A stretch of 47,891 bases of DNA from Peribacillus muralis (GCF_001439925.1 NZ_LMBV01000011.1:89107-136997); one strand, 5' to 3'; positions 1 to 8,700 are shown, counted from the stretch's first letter. Numbers and translations are program-made. The notes: generated from the sequence alone by a model not told the origin.

Positions 1-190
1 AATTTCGAATTTTCGTAGATAAAATCAGCAATTTGGTAGATATATATCGAATTTCGTAGAAAAAATCAGCAAATTCGTAGATAAATTTCAATTTTCGTAG
101 ATAAAATCAGCAATTACGCAGATATATTCCGATTTTCGGAGATAGATCTGCCAATACGTAGATATTTTTTTATTTTCGCAAATGTTTAAT
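1..190. repeat. Degenerate ~20-bp intergenic tandem repeat array
   Basis: About eight head-to-tail units of 19-22 bp built on the core TTCGTAGATA. Units ending AAATCAGCAA alternate with units ending ATATCGAA or similar, so the higher-order period is about 40 bp. Units decay toward the right (CGCAGATA, CGGAGATA, CGCAAATG). The array may continue to the left of the window. No reading frame spans it. Function is unknown. Confidence 0.75.
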
Positions 191-332
191 CTAGCTTTGT
201 ATTCATGTCTTTTACTGTCTCCTTTGTAAATATGCTGAGGTGACCTATTTACGATATATTCATACTTTTCTAGCAGTTCATTAATAAATGTATTTTATCC
301 TAGTATAGCAACTAAAAAGAGGAGGAATGATT

Positions 333-3300
333 GTGAAGGTGAGATCGATAGTCTTGAGTGGTTTACTTGCATGTAGCACGCCGCTTACTTCAGTATTTTT
401 TGCAGCACCAGCTCATGCGGCAATGGAAAAGAAGGTGGAGGAAGAGATTTTAATAAAAGAAGAGATTTCAAAAGGGATCGTACATACCCAAAAGCAAGTG
501 AAGAATTTTCATGATACGGATCGTGCTGAGCATATCAATGTGCTGGAGGCTGATCTTGATGATCCATCCATTGAAGTAATGACATCAAAGGCAATAGATT
601 CTGTGGTCGCCAAAGAAGAACTAGTAAGACAAGCTAACCGAGAAACGATTAGAGGAAATGATGTTGTAGCTGGAGTCAACGGTGATATGTTTAGTGTAAC
701 GACCGGTGTCAATATGGGACTTCAAGTAAAGAATGGTACGTTACTAATTAATCATAATTCAATAACGGATGTTGAAAAATTTCCTGTGTTCGGGATGGAT
801 AAACAGGGAGAGGCCTTTATTGATACTCTTTCCATGAAGGGTGCTCTTAAGCTCGGTAAATCAACTGAGGTTATTTCAGCTTTAAATCGAAACGAAAACG
901 TTGGAGGAAAACTAGCTATTTATACACGGGGGATGAATCAGCAACATGAATTACTATTCAACGATCCAACTGGAGCATTTACGAACAATGGTGCTTTAGC
1001 GGTCATATCAGGAATAGATGCTTCAAGCGGCATTAAAGCAGGCAAAAGGTATAAAGGGAAAATCGAGAAGGTGTACAAATCGACGGAAAAGATAAAAATA
1101 CCTGAAAACTCCGTTATATTGGCAGGATTCGGTCAAAAGGCAGACTGGCTAAGAACAACTGGAGAAGAAGGAAAGAGCGTTTCGTTTACGTTTGATTTAT
1201 ATAAAGGAAAGGAAGAACAAAAGGTAAATGATGTAAAGGAGGCAGTCAGTTCCTACAACTGGCTAATAAAAGATGGCAAACCATTAACTGAACAAGAAAT
1301 GCTGAATATGGGCTATGATAAAGCACTCGTAAGCAGCTTAAACGCAAGGACGGCAATTGGAATAAAGCAGGATGGGGATGTCGTCGCAGTTTCTGTAGAT
1401 AAAGATGGCCCGACTTTCAGTGATAGCAAAGGTGTATCATTACCGGAAATGGCCAACCTCTTGCAAGAAGCTGGCGCAGTTCAAGCGATTGGGTTAGATG
1501 GCGGCGGTTCAACCGAGATGGTTGCCAGAGCCAAAGGGAAAAGTGAGGTAAAGACAGTGAATCACCCATCAGATGGTAAGTCGAGGCAGGTCACTAATGG
1601 GATATTATTTGTTAACAAAGCACCTGCTTCCACCAAGGTGGGTGAAGTTATCGTAGATAAAAAGATTACGATGTTCAAGGGGTCGAGTTATCCATTCAAC
1701 CTTAGAACAACCGATAAAAATGGTAACCCATTAGATCCTTCCAATCGTCCAGTTGTTTGGGAATCTTCCATTGGAGAAGTGAGCAAAACAGGAACGTTGA
1801 TCGCAACTGAAACGGGAGTCGGCTCGGTGTCGGCAATTGTTGATGGAGTAAGAGGCTCTGCTGATGTACATGTAGTGAATCAATTGGATTCACTAACCTT
1901 TAATGATACAGATCCTGTCGTGTTACAACAAGGAGAAGCGAAGCAATTTTCGTTTAAAGGAATGAAGGATGGAGACCCTGTCGTAATTGATACAAATTCA
2001 ATAAAATGGAGTATGGATGAGCAAATCGGGACATTCGATAAGGATGGAATTCTCCATACAAATCAAAACGTTGAAAACGGAAAAACCGCGAAAATCACGG
2101 CGGAAATTGGAGGCGTGAAACAGTCAATCAATGTATTGATCGGCTTAAAAGAATCCTTGCTGGATGATTTTGAACATGCGGATATAAATAAATACTCAAC
2201 AAACAAGAGCTATGTCAATTCTTACGATATTTCTATCAGTGATGAACAAGTTAAGTCAGGAAATTACAGTTTAAAGCTTAGCTACGATTATTCAGGTTGG
2301 AAAACAGGTAATGGTGCAATGTACATCACATCAAAAGAAAAGCCATCAACAAACAATATGCCGCGCTCGATTGGTATGTGGGTGTACGGAGACAATAAAG
2401 CACCATGGCTGCGTGCCCAAGTAACCGATGGGACAGGAGCAAATAAGACAGTTAGCTTCACAGGTGAAGGCGGTGTAGACTGGACAGGTTGGAAATACGT
2501 TCAAGCACCAATAGATCCAAGCTGGAAGCTGCCGTTATCATTGAATCAAATATATGCAGTGGAAATTGATAAAACACACCAAGGGGACGCTCAATATGGC
2601 GGTGAACTCTTTATCGATAATGTCCGGTTTGTATACACTGACAATGAAGATTTGGCAGGACCTACTTTTGCCAATATTAAACCAGCAGACGATACGGTGT
2701 ATGACAATGAATTTACTGTTTCAGCTGATGTAACGGACGATATATCCGGTGTGGATGCCAATTCAATCACTGTATCCGTTGATGGACAAAAAATACGTCA
2801 TACCTATGATGAAGCATCAGGCAGGATATCTGCTTCATTAAATGAGGTAGCAGAAGGGATTCACATCATATCAATGGCTGCAACGGACAAAGCAGGCAAC
2901 GTAGCGATTCCTAAAGTGGAAAGGGCCTTTACGGTCGATTTGAGTGAAGATACGGAAAAACCAGTCCTTTCTGAGGTCACACCGACAGAAACGGCTATAG
3001 AAAAAACAAACACACCGCGTATCGCTTTTAAGTTAGAGGATAAAAAAAGTGGTATAGATGGTAAGGATATTGAAGTGAAGGTAGATGAAAAGGCGCTTGA
3101 TGTAAAATATGATGAGAACACGGGATGGGGGTATGCGCTTGTATCTGCCGCCATACCTAATGGAATCCATGATTTTACGATACGTGCCAAAGATCGTTCA
3201 GAAAATAAGTTAGACACACTGAAACGTTCATTTACTATTAAGGCCATTCCACAGCCAAAGAACAAAAATCAATACAACATCTCCATTATTCCGGATACGC

Positions 3301-4526
3301 ATACTTCGGAATATGGAAGACAGGCGTTTGAGCAGGCAATGAAGGATGATACAGGTCTTGTCATTCATATGGGAGACATGGTTGATCAGTCCAATGAGCA
3401 AGAATGGATGCAAGTAAAAAAAGATGTGGAATTAGTAAAGGAAAAGCCGTTCGTTGCTTTAGCAGGAAATCATGAAGCGTTTCAAGGGAATTTAGACAGC
3501 TATCAAGCTTTATTCGGGTCTTCCACCTATCACTTTGAATATGGAAATGCGTTAATCGTCGTTTTGAATACGGCATATGGACAAGGATTGAACGCTAGTG
3601 ATTCGATGCAGCTGGATTATCTTCAAGAAGTGTTAAAGCGAAATAAGAAACAGCAAGTTCTAGTTTTTACTCATGTGCCAACAAAGGACGATTTTGCTAC
3701 AGCACATGAAATGAATACACAAGACACACGGAACTTCGAGAAAGTTTTAGAAACCTATAAAAAAGAAAACCCTGATACAAATCTAAATGTTTTCTTTGGT
3801 CACCTTCATTTACTCCAGCAATGGGAGAAAAACGGAGTAACCTATACCATTACGGGAAATGCTGCTCAAAAAGGGTATGTTTCCAATGAGAATGGCAATA
3901 TTCTAGGTACGGGGATAGTACACATAAATGAAAATGAAAGTACTTATAAGTACGTACCGTTTCTAACAGAGCTTCATCCCGTGGATGAAGCAATCAATCG
4001 GAACGGCGTATTGAAAATTGCTGAAGGTGCAACACGGCAATTGCATGTTGTCGGCGACTTTAGGGAGATCAGCTCTAATTACCTTTTGAATCTCACCAAG
4101 TATGACTTACTTCAAATAAATTGGTCTTCATCACAATCGAAAGTGGTGAAAGTTGATGAAAAAGGGATAATTACGGCCGAGAAAAAAGGAAAAAGCACAA
4201 TTACGATCAGAACTGGAGATAAAGTCGTGACGTTACCTATCGAGGTCGTACCTGCTAGTAAAATAAATCCTGTAAAAATTGAAGCAAACCCAACAGATGA
4301 AAACATAGTGGTAGGAAAATCAACTGACCTTCAAGTAACAGCGACCGATATGTATAATAACCAATTTGCTCTTTCGCCTTCGCTAGTGAAATGGAGCACG
4401 AAAGAAAAAGAGATCACTATTTCCAAACAAGGAAGATTGAAAGCGAGCAAATCAGGAATATATCATATTTCGTATCAATACAAAGGCAGGGCAGGCGAAT
4501 TGATTGTAAATGTAAAAGAGAAATAA
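333..4526 (+). CDS. Secreted phosphodiester glycosidase / metallophosphoesterase multidomain protein
   Basis: About 1397 residues with a signal peptide (cleavage near AHA|A, residue 32). Domains in order (numbering from the ATG at 327): an NAGPA/DUF2233 phosphodiester glycosidase domain (~60-430, with VNGDMFS and GLDGGGSTE), a Big_2-like Ig domain (~435-520), a carbohydrate-binding-like beta domain (~610-770), two Ig-like domains (~775-970), a calcineurin-type metallophosphoesterase (~980-1210) and two C-terminal Big_2-like domains. The phosphoesterase metal-ligand set is complete: DTH, GDMVDQ, GNHE, THVP, GHLH. GTG 333 is preferred to ATG 327 because AGAGGAGG ends 7 nt before it, while the ATG abuts the ribosome site. 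A cell-wall or extracellular substrate such as teichoic acid or a glycosyl phosphodiester is inferred. No LPXTG or SLH motif is visible, so it is probably released or held by the Ig/binding domains. It is monocistronic. Confidence 0.88.
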   Translation: MKVRSIVLSGLLACSTPLTSVFFAAPAHAAMEKKVEEEILIKEEISKGIVHTQKQVKNFHDTDRAEHINVLEADLDDPSIEVMTSKAIDSVVAKEELVRQANRETIRGNDVVAGVNGDMFSVTTGVNMGLQVKNGTLLINHNSITDVEKFPVFGMDKQGEAFIDTLSMKGALKLGKSTEVISALNRNENVGGKLAIYTRGMNQQHELLFNDPTGAFTNNGALAVISGIDASSGIKAGKRYKGKIEKVYKSTEKIKIPENSVILAGFGQKADWLRTTGEEGKSVSFTFDLYKGKEEQKVNDVKEAVSSYNWLIKDGKPLTEQEMLNMGYDKALVSSLNARTAIGIKQDGDVVAVSVDKDGPTFSDSKGVSLPEMANLLQEAGAVQAIGLDGGGSTEMVARAKGKSEVKTVNHPSDGKSRQVTNGILFVNKAPASTKVGEVIVDKKITMFKGSSYPFNLRTTDKNGNPLDPSNRPVVWESSIGEVSKTGTLIATETGVGSVSAIVDGVRGSADVHVVNQLDSLTFNDTDPVVLQQGEAKQFSFKGMKDGDPVVIDTNSIKWSMDEQIGTFDKDGILHTNQNVENGKTAKITAEIGGVKQSINVLIGLKESLLDDFEHADINKYSTNKSYVNSYDISISDEQVKSGNYSLKLSYDYSGWKTGNGAMYITSKEKPSTNNMPRSIGMWVYGDNKAPWLRAQVTDGTGANKTVSFTGEGGVDWTGWKYVQAPIDPSWKLPLSLNQIYAVEIDKTHQGDAQYGGELFIDNVRFVYTDNEDLAGPTFANIKPADDTVYDNEFTVSADVTDDISGVDANSITVSVDGQKIRHTYDEASGRISASLNEVAEGIHIISMAATDKAGNVAIPKVERAFTVDLSEDTEKPVLSEVTPTETAIEKTNTPRIAFKLEDKKSGIDGKDIEVKVDEKALDVKYDENTGWGYALVSAAIPNGIHDFTIRAKDRSENKLDTLKRSFTIKAIPQPKNKNQYNISIIPDTHTSEYGRQAFEQAMKDDTGLVIHMGDMVDQSNEQEWMQVKKDVELVKEKPFVALAGNHEAFQGNLDSYQALFGSSTYHFEYGNALIVVLNTAYGQGLNASDSMQLDYLQEVLKRNKKQQVLVFTHVPTKDDFATAHEMNTQDTRNFEKVLETYKKENPDTNLNVFFGHLHLLQQWEKNGVTYTITGNAAQKGYVSNENGNILGTGIVHINENESTYKYVPFLTELHPVDEAINRNGVLKIAEGATRQLHVVGDFREISSNYLLNLTKYDLLQINWSSSQSKVVKVDEKGIITAEKKGKSTITIRTGDKVVTLPIEVVPASKINPVKIEANPTDENIVVGKSTDLQVTATDMYNNQFALSPSLVKWSTKEKEITISKQGRLKASKSGIYHISYQYKGRAGELIVNVKEK

Positions 4527-4548
4527 ACGGTAATATAGGGGCAGACAA

Positions 4549-4592
4549 AAACCCTGTGCTAAGACGTTTCGTGTCTTAGCACAGGGTTTTTT
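4549..4592. terminator. Bidirectional rho-independent terminator
   Basis: A perfect 17-bp stem (4549-4565 with 4573-4589), a 7-nt loop and T/A tracts on both sides. It ends the secreted phosphoesterase gene on the plus strand and the PadR/pentapeptide operon on the minus strand. Confidence 0.93.
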
Positions 4593-4599
4593 ACTTGTA

Positions 4600-4698
4600 T
4601 CATTGCCCCATGCTCATACCTTTTAAAACGACCGCAGTCAGAAACACGGTCACGCAAAGGATTGAGGTGGATACGACAATCGCAATCGGTAAAGTCAT
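4600..4698 (-). CDS. 32-residue single-pass membrane micro-protein
   Basis: Short ORF starting MTLPIAIVV and ending LKGMSMGQ. It is almost wholly one hydrophobic helix (about residues 3-27), so an inner-membrane peptide is likely. The start follows the pentapeptide gene stop by 14 nt, and the ribosome site AGGACGG sits 7 nt before the ATG. It therefore looks like the third gene of the PadR operon, ended by the terminator directly downstream. Product unknown. Being so short, it could be chance, but the ribosome site, spacing and composition argue for translation. Confidence 0.6.
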   Translation of the reverse strand: MTLPIAIVVSTSILCVTVFLTAVVLKGMSMGQ

Positions 4699-4712
4699 CG
4701 GAAAGCCGTCCT

Positions 4713-5432
4713 TTAGATGATGGTTACGGCGCTAAGATCAACCTTTGATCCGTGTAAAAAGTTGTAAGTGAGTTTATCCATCGAAGCTCCAGTGAAGTCG
4801 ATTTTCTTTAAATCGGACATCCGGAATTGAACATTGATGAGGGTGGCATCGCGAAAGGATGCCTTTCTCAATGAAGTGCCCTCGAATATGGTTTGATTGA
4901 ATGTTTCCCCATCAAATAGAAGTCCAGATAAATTACAGTTTTTAAAATGGGTTTTATTATAAATGCTGTTTTTGAAAGTTACGCCTTTTAAATTGGCACT
5001 TTTAAATAAGGTACCAGTTAAATTGGCGTTTTCAAAGATACAATGATCTAAGTTGGTGCTTTTAAATGTGCTGTTCGTTAGGTCGGAATCGCTGAAGTCA
5101 GAACGGCTTAAATCGCAGGAATTGAATTTCCCGTCATGGACCGAAACCGAGCGGAAGTCGGAATCCAATAAGCGGTGCCTGGAATAGTCCATACTTATTG
5201 CCTGCTCAAGCACATTGTATTGGAGGTTAAGTGATTCCATGAGCTCCGATACTTCTCCGATCGAATCTACAGTCAGCTTGTACGCTTCCTGCTCACTAGC
5301 ACCATCCCTTATATGGTCATTGTATTTTTCCAGCAAGTTTTGCAGCAGCTCTTCTTCCAATTCCTTCGCTGTTTTTGCATTTTTGTATGGAGCGAAAATG
5401 CTATGAACATGTGCATTCAGTTTTTCCTTCAT
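4713..5432 (-). CDS. HAAS-domain pentapeptide-repeat protein
   Basis: 239 residues from the ATG at 5432, preceded by AAAGGGAG 8 nt upstream. The reading frame stays open upstream into the padR gene but lacks a ribosome site there. Residues ~1-85 resemble the helical HAAS / permease-prefix domain (ELEEELLQNL, ASEQEAYKLTVDSIG) that often follows PadR regulators and is normally fused to membrane domains. Residues ~105-225 are A(D/N)LxX-type pentapeptide repeats (DLSRSDFSDSDLTNSTF, NLTGTLFKSANLKG) that should fold as a right-handed quadrilateral beta helix. No membrane segment is present; the next gene could supply one. Pentapeptide proteins include DNA mimics that protect gyrase, but nothing here shows that role. 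Function is not known. Confidence 0.85.
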   Translation of the reverse strand: MKEKLNAHVHSIFAPYKNAKTAKELEEELLQNLLEKYNDHIRDGASEQEAYKLTVDSIGEVSELMESLNLQYNVLEQAISMDYSRHRLLDSDFRSVSVHDGKFNSCDLSRSDFSDSDLTNSTFKSTNLDHCIFENANLTGTLFKSANLKGVTFKNSIYNKTHFKNCNLSGLLFDGETFNQTIFEGTSLRKASFRDATLINVQFRMSDLKKIDFTGASMDKLTYNFLHGSKVDLSAVTII

Positions 5433-5448
5433 ATTATATCTCCCTTTC

Positions 5449-5778
5449 TTATAAGAGGCTTTCAAGTATTCGCTTAGCCTGCTCCCATTCGTTTTTATTT
5501 TGTGTATACATGTCTTCCCCGATGGAGGTGATTTTGTAATATTTCCTTCTGCCGCCTTGGGTGGCATCTCCCCAATACGAAAGGATGCACCCGTCCTTTT
5601 CCAATCGTTTTAAGCTGGAATACATCGTCGCTTCCTTTATTTCATATTGCTCATTTGAACTCACATATATCAGTTTGCTAATTTCGTACCCATATTTATC
5701 GCCACTTTGCAGGAGTTTTAGAATCATCGTATCTACATGTCCGCGAAGCAGGTCTGAGGAAAGTTTGTGTTGAACCAT
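5449..5778 (-). CDS. PadR family transcriptional regulator
   Basis: 109-residue winged-helix repressor of the small PadR type (family usual ~105-110). It shows the family core LLRGHVDTMILKLL near the N-terminus, then KYGYEISKLI and the wing region GGRRKYYKIT, with a C-terminal dimerisation helix. The ATG at 5778 has a near-perfect AAAGGAGGTGA ribosome site. The gene is first in the operon with the HAAS-pentapeptide gene (16-nt gap) and the micro-protein. PadR regulators of this arrangement usually repress their own operon and respond to small molecules or cell-envelope stress. The ligand cannot be read from the sequence. Confidence 0.92.
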   Translation of the reverse strand: MVQHKLSSDLLRGHVDTMILKLLQSGDKYGYEISKLIYVSSNEQYEIKEATMYSSLKRLEKDGCILSYWGDATQGGRRKYYKITSIGEDMYTQNKNEWEQAKRILESLL

Positions 5779-5794
5779 ATCCTCACCTCCTTTT

Positions 5795-5827
5795 GTATAT
5801 CCTATAACATATTACTATGACAGTCAA
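5795..5827 (-). promoter_or_regulatory. Promoter and possible PadR operator of the padR operon
   Basis: On the minus strand, TTGACT (5827-5822), a 17-bp spacer and TAGGAT (5804-5799). Overlapping the -10 is ATGT-N8-ATAC (5810-5795), close to the PadR consensus ATGT-N8-ACAT. This placement would give autorepression. Confidence 0.5.
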
Positions 5828-5993
5828 GGTAATGTGTGCGTAATGATGTTACCAATTCCCCAATCTCCATTGAGATTGAGTAAACTGCATAATGGAGAAT
5901 GGAAGCTCCATACTTTCAGAGATGAAAATTATGAGAAAACGTATTATAATTGGTAAAAGATACCTAATTAAAAGCGAAGGAGGAGTGGTGTTC

Positions 5994-6398
5994 TTGAAAT
6001 TCCCATCAAAAAAGGATTGGTGGATGTACCTAGTTTTTCTCGGGATTTTTTTGGCCATTCTTTCACCGGTGGTCATGGATAAAGATTATTCCAGTCTGTG
6101 GGCGGCCATTCCCATCATCTGTTTCCTGCTATGGATCTGGCTCACGACCTATTATGTGATTGCGGATAAGACCTTACTGGTTCGATCGGCATTCATCCGG
6201 AAGACGATTTCCATCGATGAGATCAAGTCGATTGATAGATCGTTCAATCCATTATCGTCACCGGCGCTTTCGCTCGATCGTTTAAAAATACACTATGGCC
6301 TTCATCGCACCATTCTCATTTCTCCATTGGATCGTAACGCGTTCATTGAAGAGTTAATGAAGCGGAATCCTTCCATACGAACCAGTTTGAAGCGGTAA
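5994..6398 (+). CDS. Membrane-anchored bacterial PH-domain protein (YyaB-like)
   Basis: 134 residues from TTG 5994, which is preceded by AAGGAGG at 10 nt. GTG 5988 and the longer ATG 5892 reading are less likely because homologs typically begin MKFPSKKDWW. Two transmembrane helices (~8-27 and ~38-60) are followed by a cytoplasmic bacterial PH-like domain (YYVIADKTLLVRSAFIRKTISIDEIKSIDRS, shown here only in outline). The closest family I recognise is bPH_4 (B. subtilis YyaB). The role of this family is not established. Confidence 0.75.
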   Translation: MKFPSKKDWWMYLVFLGIFLAILSPVVMDKDYSSLWAAIPIICFLLWIWLTTYYVIADKTLLVRSAFIRKTISIDEIKSIDRSFNPLSSPALSLDRLKIHYGLHRTILISPLDRNAFIEELMKRNPSIRTSLKR

Positions 6399-6425
6399 GT
6401 CGTATCAGCAGTTAGGAGGGTGACC

Positions 6426-6878
6426 ATGATAAAAGGACTTTATGAGACACACTTACCGGTTAGTAATCTCGATGTCTCAATTGAATTTTATAAAAGACTT
6501 GAGTTAGAGCTTGCCTATCGAAACGAAAGGCTGGCATTCTTTTGGATTGAGAAGGGTCATAGCTGGTTGGGGTTATGGGAAACGGAACAAGTAAACATCC
6601 CTTATCATCCCTCCATCAGGCATATCGCCCTGCAAGTCGAAAGGGAAGATATGGAGAATGCGAAGGGGTGGCTGGAAGAAAAGGGAATGCAGATAAAAAC
6701 GGTGTTTGGTTTTCCGCCTGAACAACAACCGCTTGTTTTGCCTAATGACCCACATGCACACGGGGCGATATATTTTAACGATCCTGATGGTAACTCCATT
6801 GAATTGATTGCTCCCTTGAGGCTGGATTTTGATGAAGATTTTGACATGATGTCGTTGGAAGCGTGGAATAAAAGATGA
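6426..6878 (+). CDS. VOC superfamily (glyoxalase/bleomycin-resistance fold) protein
   Basis: 150 residues from ATG 6426, with AGGAGGG ending 5 nt before it; a GTG two codons earlier overlaps the ribosome site. Paired beta-alpha-beta-beta-beta modules are visible: HLPVSNLDVSIEFYKRL at the start, then IRHIALQVE and YFNDPDGNSIEL at the end. His and Glu of these strands would be the metal ligands. Substrate cannot be assigned; glyoxalases, dioxygenases and thiol transferases share this fold. A methyltransferase gene follows 28 nt downstream, so the two are probably co-transcribed. Confidence 0.85.
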   Translation: MIKGLYETHLPVSNLDVSIEFYKRLELELAYRNERLAFFWIEKGHSWLGLWETEQVNIPYHPSIRHIALQVEREDMENAKGWLEEKGMQIKTVFGFPPEQQPLVLPNDPHAHGAIYFNDPDGNSIELIAPLRLDFDEDFDMMSLEAWNKR

Positions 6879-6906
6879 ATGGCAAAGGAATTAATGAGAG
6901 GGAGAG

Positions 6907-7608
6907 ATGAGTTTGCCGGAGACGATTACGACCTATGAAGATGTTTTGAATATGCTTGACTCGTTTTTACGTGAGCCGACTGCATTTTGGAATGGTTTTT
7001 ATGAAGATCGTGAAAAGGGAATCCCCTTTTTCGAAAATCTCCCTGATGAGAATTTGGTAGCTTATTTTGAGAGAGGATTGCTTGATCCAGGGAAGGTTCT
7101 TGAGCTAGGCTGCGGACCAGGGAGAAATGCCATTTACCTTGCTCAAAAGGGCTGTTCTGTCGATGCAGTGGATCTTTCACAAGAAGCCCTTACATGGGGA
7201 AAAGAACGTGCTCAAGAAAAGAATGTGCAAGTGAATTTCATTCAAAGCAACATGTTTGATCTTAAAATAGAGGAAGCCGAATATGATCTCGTATATGATT
7301 CAGGCTGCTTTCATCATATTGCTCCGCATCGGAGGATTCATTATTTGGAGACGGTGAATAAGGCGTTAAAGCCTGGAGGAGCCTATTCGATTACCTGTTT
7401 TGTAGAAGGCGGCGAATTAGGTGGTGCCGCTCTTTCGGATTATGAGGTTTATAGGCAAGGAAGCCTTATGGGTGGACTAGGATTTACGGAAGAAAAGCTT
7501 AGAACCATTTTCAAGGAGTTTGAATTGGTGGAGTTACGTAAAATGAAGAAAACGGATAAAGCGTTTGGGGTAAAAGGGTTATGGACGGGGATGTTCAAGA
7601 AAAGGTGA
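6907..7608 (+). CDS. Class I SAM-dependent methyltransferase
   Basis: 233 residues. The SAM-binding motif I is clear (LELGCGPGRNA, ~residues 65-75), followed by the acidic loop at the end of strand 2 (VDAVDLS) and the post-motif region YDLVYDSGCFHH. The central part matches small-molecule methyltransferases of the Methyltransf_25/11 type; the acceptor is unknown. GAGAGGGAG precedes the ATG. A terminator follows directly. Confidence 0.88.
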   Translation: MSLPETITTYEDVLNMLDSFLREPTAFWNGFYEDREKGIPFFENLPDENLVAYFERGLLDPGKVLELGCGPGRNAIYLAQKGCSVDAVDLSQEALTWGKERAQEKNVQVNFIQSNMFDLKIEEAEYDLVYDSGCFHHIAPHRRIHYLETVNKALKPGGAYSITCFVEGGELGGAALSDYEVYRQGSLMGGLGFTEEKLRTIFKEFELVELRKMKKTDKAFGVKGLWTGMFKKR

Positions 7609-7643
7609 AGCTTTTAAAAAGTTTTATGACAGATTATAGTATG

Positions 7644-7668
7644 GGGCCTTGGAGCAGGTCCTTTTTTT
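7644..7668 (+). terminator. Rho-independent terminator after the methyltransferase
   Basis: GGGCCT / AGGTCC stem (one G-U pair), a 6-nt loop and a run of eight T. Confidence 0.8.
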
Positions 7669-7681
7669 CGCGGGGTGAATT

Positions 7682-7710
7682 TTGTTAACCAAAAACAAAA
7701 ATGGTAAACT
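7682..7710 (+). promoter_or_regulatory. Sigma-A-like promoter upstream of the STAS gene
   Basis: TTGTTA (7682-7687), a 17-bp spacer and TAAACT (7705-7710). Confidence 0.45.
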
Positions 7711-7752
7711 ATTAATATGATGCACTTTTTGAAAAAAATCCGTAGTTGTATG

Positions 7753-7777
7753 GTTTCAAAAGCGGCTGAGAAGGTAT
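7753..7777 (+). promoter_or_regulatory. Candidate sigma-B promoter of the STAS gene
   Basis: GTTTCA, a 13-bp spacer and AGGTAT, one mismatch from each of the sigma-B elements (GTTTAA and GGGTAT). The predicted start is about 50 nt before the ribosome site of an RsbR-like gene, where general-stress control would make sense. Confidence 0.4.
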
Positions 7778-7833
7778 ATGGAAAGAGGGCTGCTAACTTG
7801 TTGTACCATAAAAATAAATAGGTGGAGAAGTTT

Positions 7834-8667
7834 ATGCATAGAAATAGAGAACTATATTCCTTTTTATTAGATAAAGCAACACAACTGACTGAGGATTGGT
7901 ATGCAACATTGAATAAAAACGATAAGGCGGGGGTTTATAGCTCACCTGATCGCCATGTTATTGATAAATTGAAGCAGCAAAACCATCAATTTCATTTACA
8001 TTTCTTTAAGGTTTTTTTGTTGGAGGAAAACCAGTTCTTTCATGATCTTGACGAATGGATTGAAGACATCGGTCAGGATGAGGAACATTTGAATACTCCC
8101 ATCTATTTTATATTGCGGGAATTTTTCCGGACGCAAAAACAATACTTGGATTATATCGAGCAGTTTGCGGCATTGCATGAAGAGAAATATACGCAAGCGG
8201 AAATCAACGCCTGGTTCAAGATCGTGGTCAAGGTGTTCAGTGAAGTGATGGAGAGGTTTACTGCGGCGAACCATAGATATGCCAATAAAATAATGAAAGC
8301 CCAACAGCAAACGATCGCTGAATTGAGCTCGCCCATCATTTCCCTTAAAGATAATACGGCGTTACTCCCGCTGATCGGTGATATTGACACGGCGAGGGGC
8401 ATGTCCTTGCTTGAAAACACATTACAGCAGTGTGCCGAAAAAAATGTCACGAGGCTGTTCATTGACCTCTCGGGCGTTCATGCGATAGATGGTGCATCCG
8501 CCCATCAGCTATCACAATTGATCGAATCACTGCATTTGATCGGAATCGATACAACCCTGTCAGGACTTCGGCCGGACATAGCGATGAAAGCAGTCAAGCT
8601 TCACCTGCCTTTTGATAAGGTGACAGTCAAATCAACTTTAGCGCAAGCGATCCATACGATAACATAA
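7834..8667 (+). CDS. RsbR-type STAS protein (stressosome component candidate)
   Basis: 277 residues from ATG 7834 (AGGTGGAG 6 nt upstream). The N-terminal ~150 residues are helical and match the non-heme globin-like RsbR N-terminal domain (family pattern of HLHFFKVFL and FFRTQKQYLDYI helices). The C-terminal ~115 residues are a STAS domain: LPLIGDIDTARG, a conserved phosphorylatable Thr in IDT, then FIDLSGVHAIDGASAHQL. RsbR paralogs form the stressosome with RsbS and RsbT and control sigma-B release; this one stands alone, like B. subtilis RsbRB/C/D. What it senses is not readable from sequence. Confidence 0.85.
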   Translation: MHRNRELYSFLLDKATQLTEDWYATLNKNDKAGVYSSPDRHVIDKLKQQNHQFHLHFFKVFLLEENQFFHDLDEWIEDIGQDEEHLNTPIYFILREFFRTQKQYLDYIEQFAALHEEKYTQAEINAWFKIVVKVFSEVMERFTAANHRYANKIMKAQQQTIAELSSPIISLKDNTALLPLIGDIDTARGMSLLENTLQQCAEKNVTRLFIDLSGVHAIDGASAHQLSQLIESLHLIGIDTTLSGLRPDIAMKAVKLHLPFDKVTVKSTLAQAIHTIT

Positions 8668-8700
8668 TACATACCTAGCTTAAAAAAATCTTCGGGAAGG

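Noticed and set aside
1..190. CRISPR array
   Set aside because: Units are contiguous ~20-bp degenerate repeats without constant-length unique spacers, and no cas genes are nearby.
5433..5567. Longer N-terminus for the pentapeptide protein overlapping padR
   Set aside because: No ribosome site, overlaps the regulator by more than 100 bp; ATG 5432 has AAAGGGAG at the right distance.
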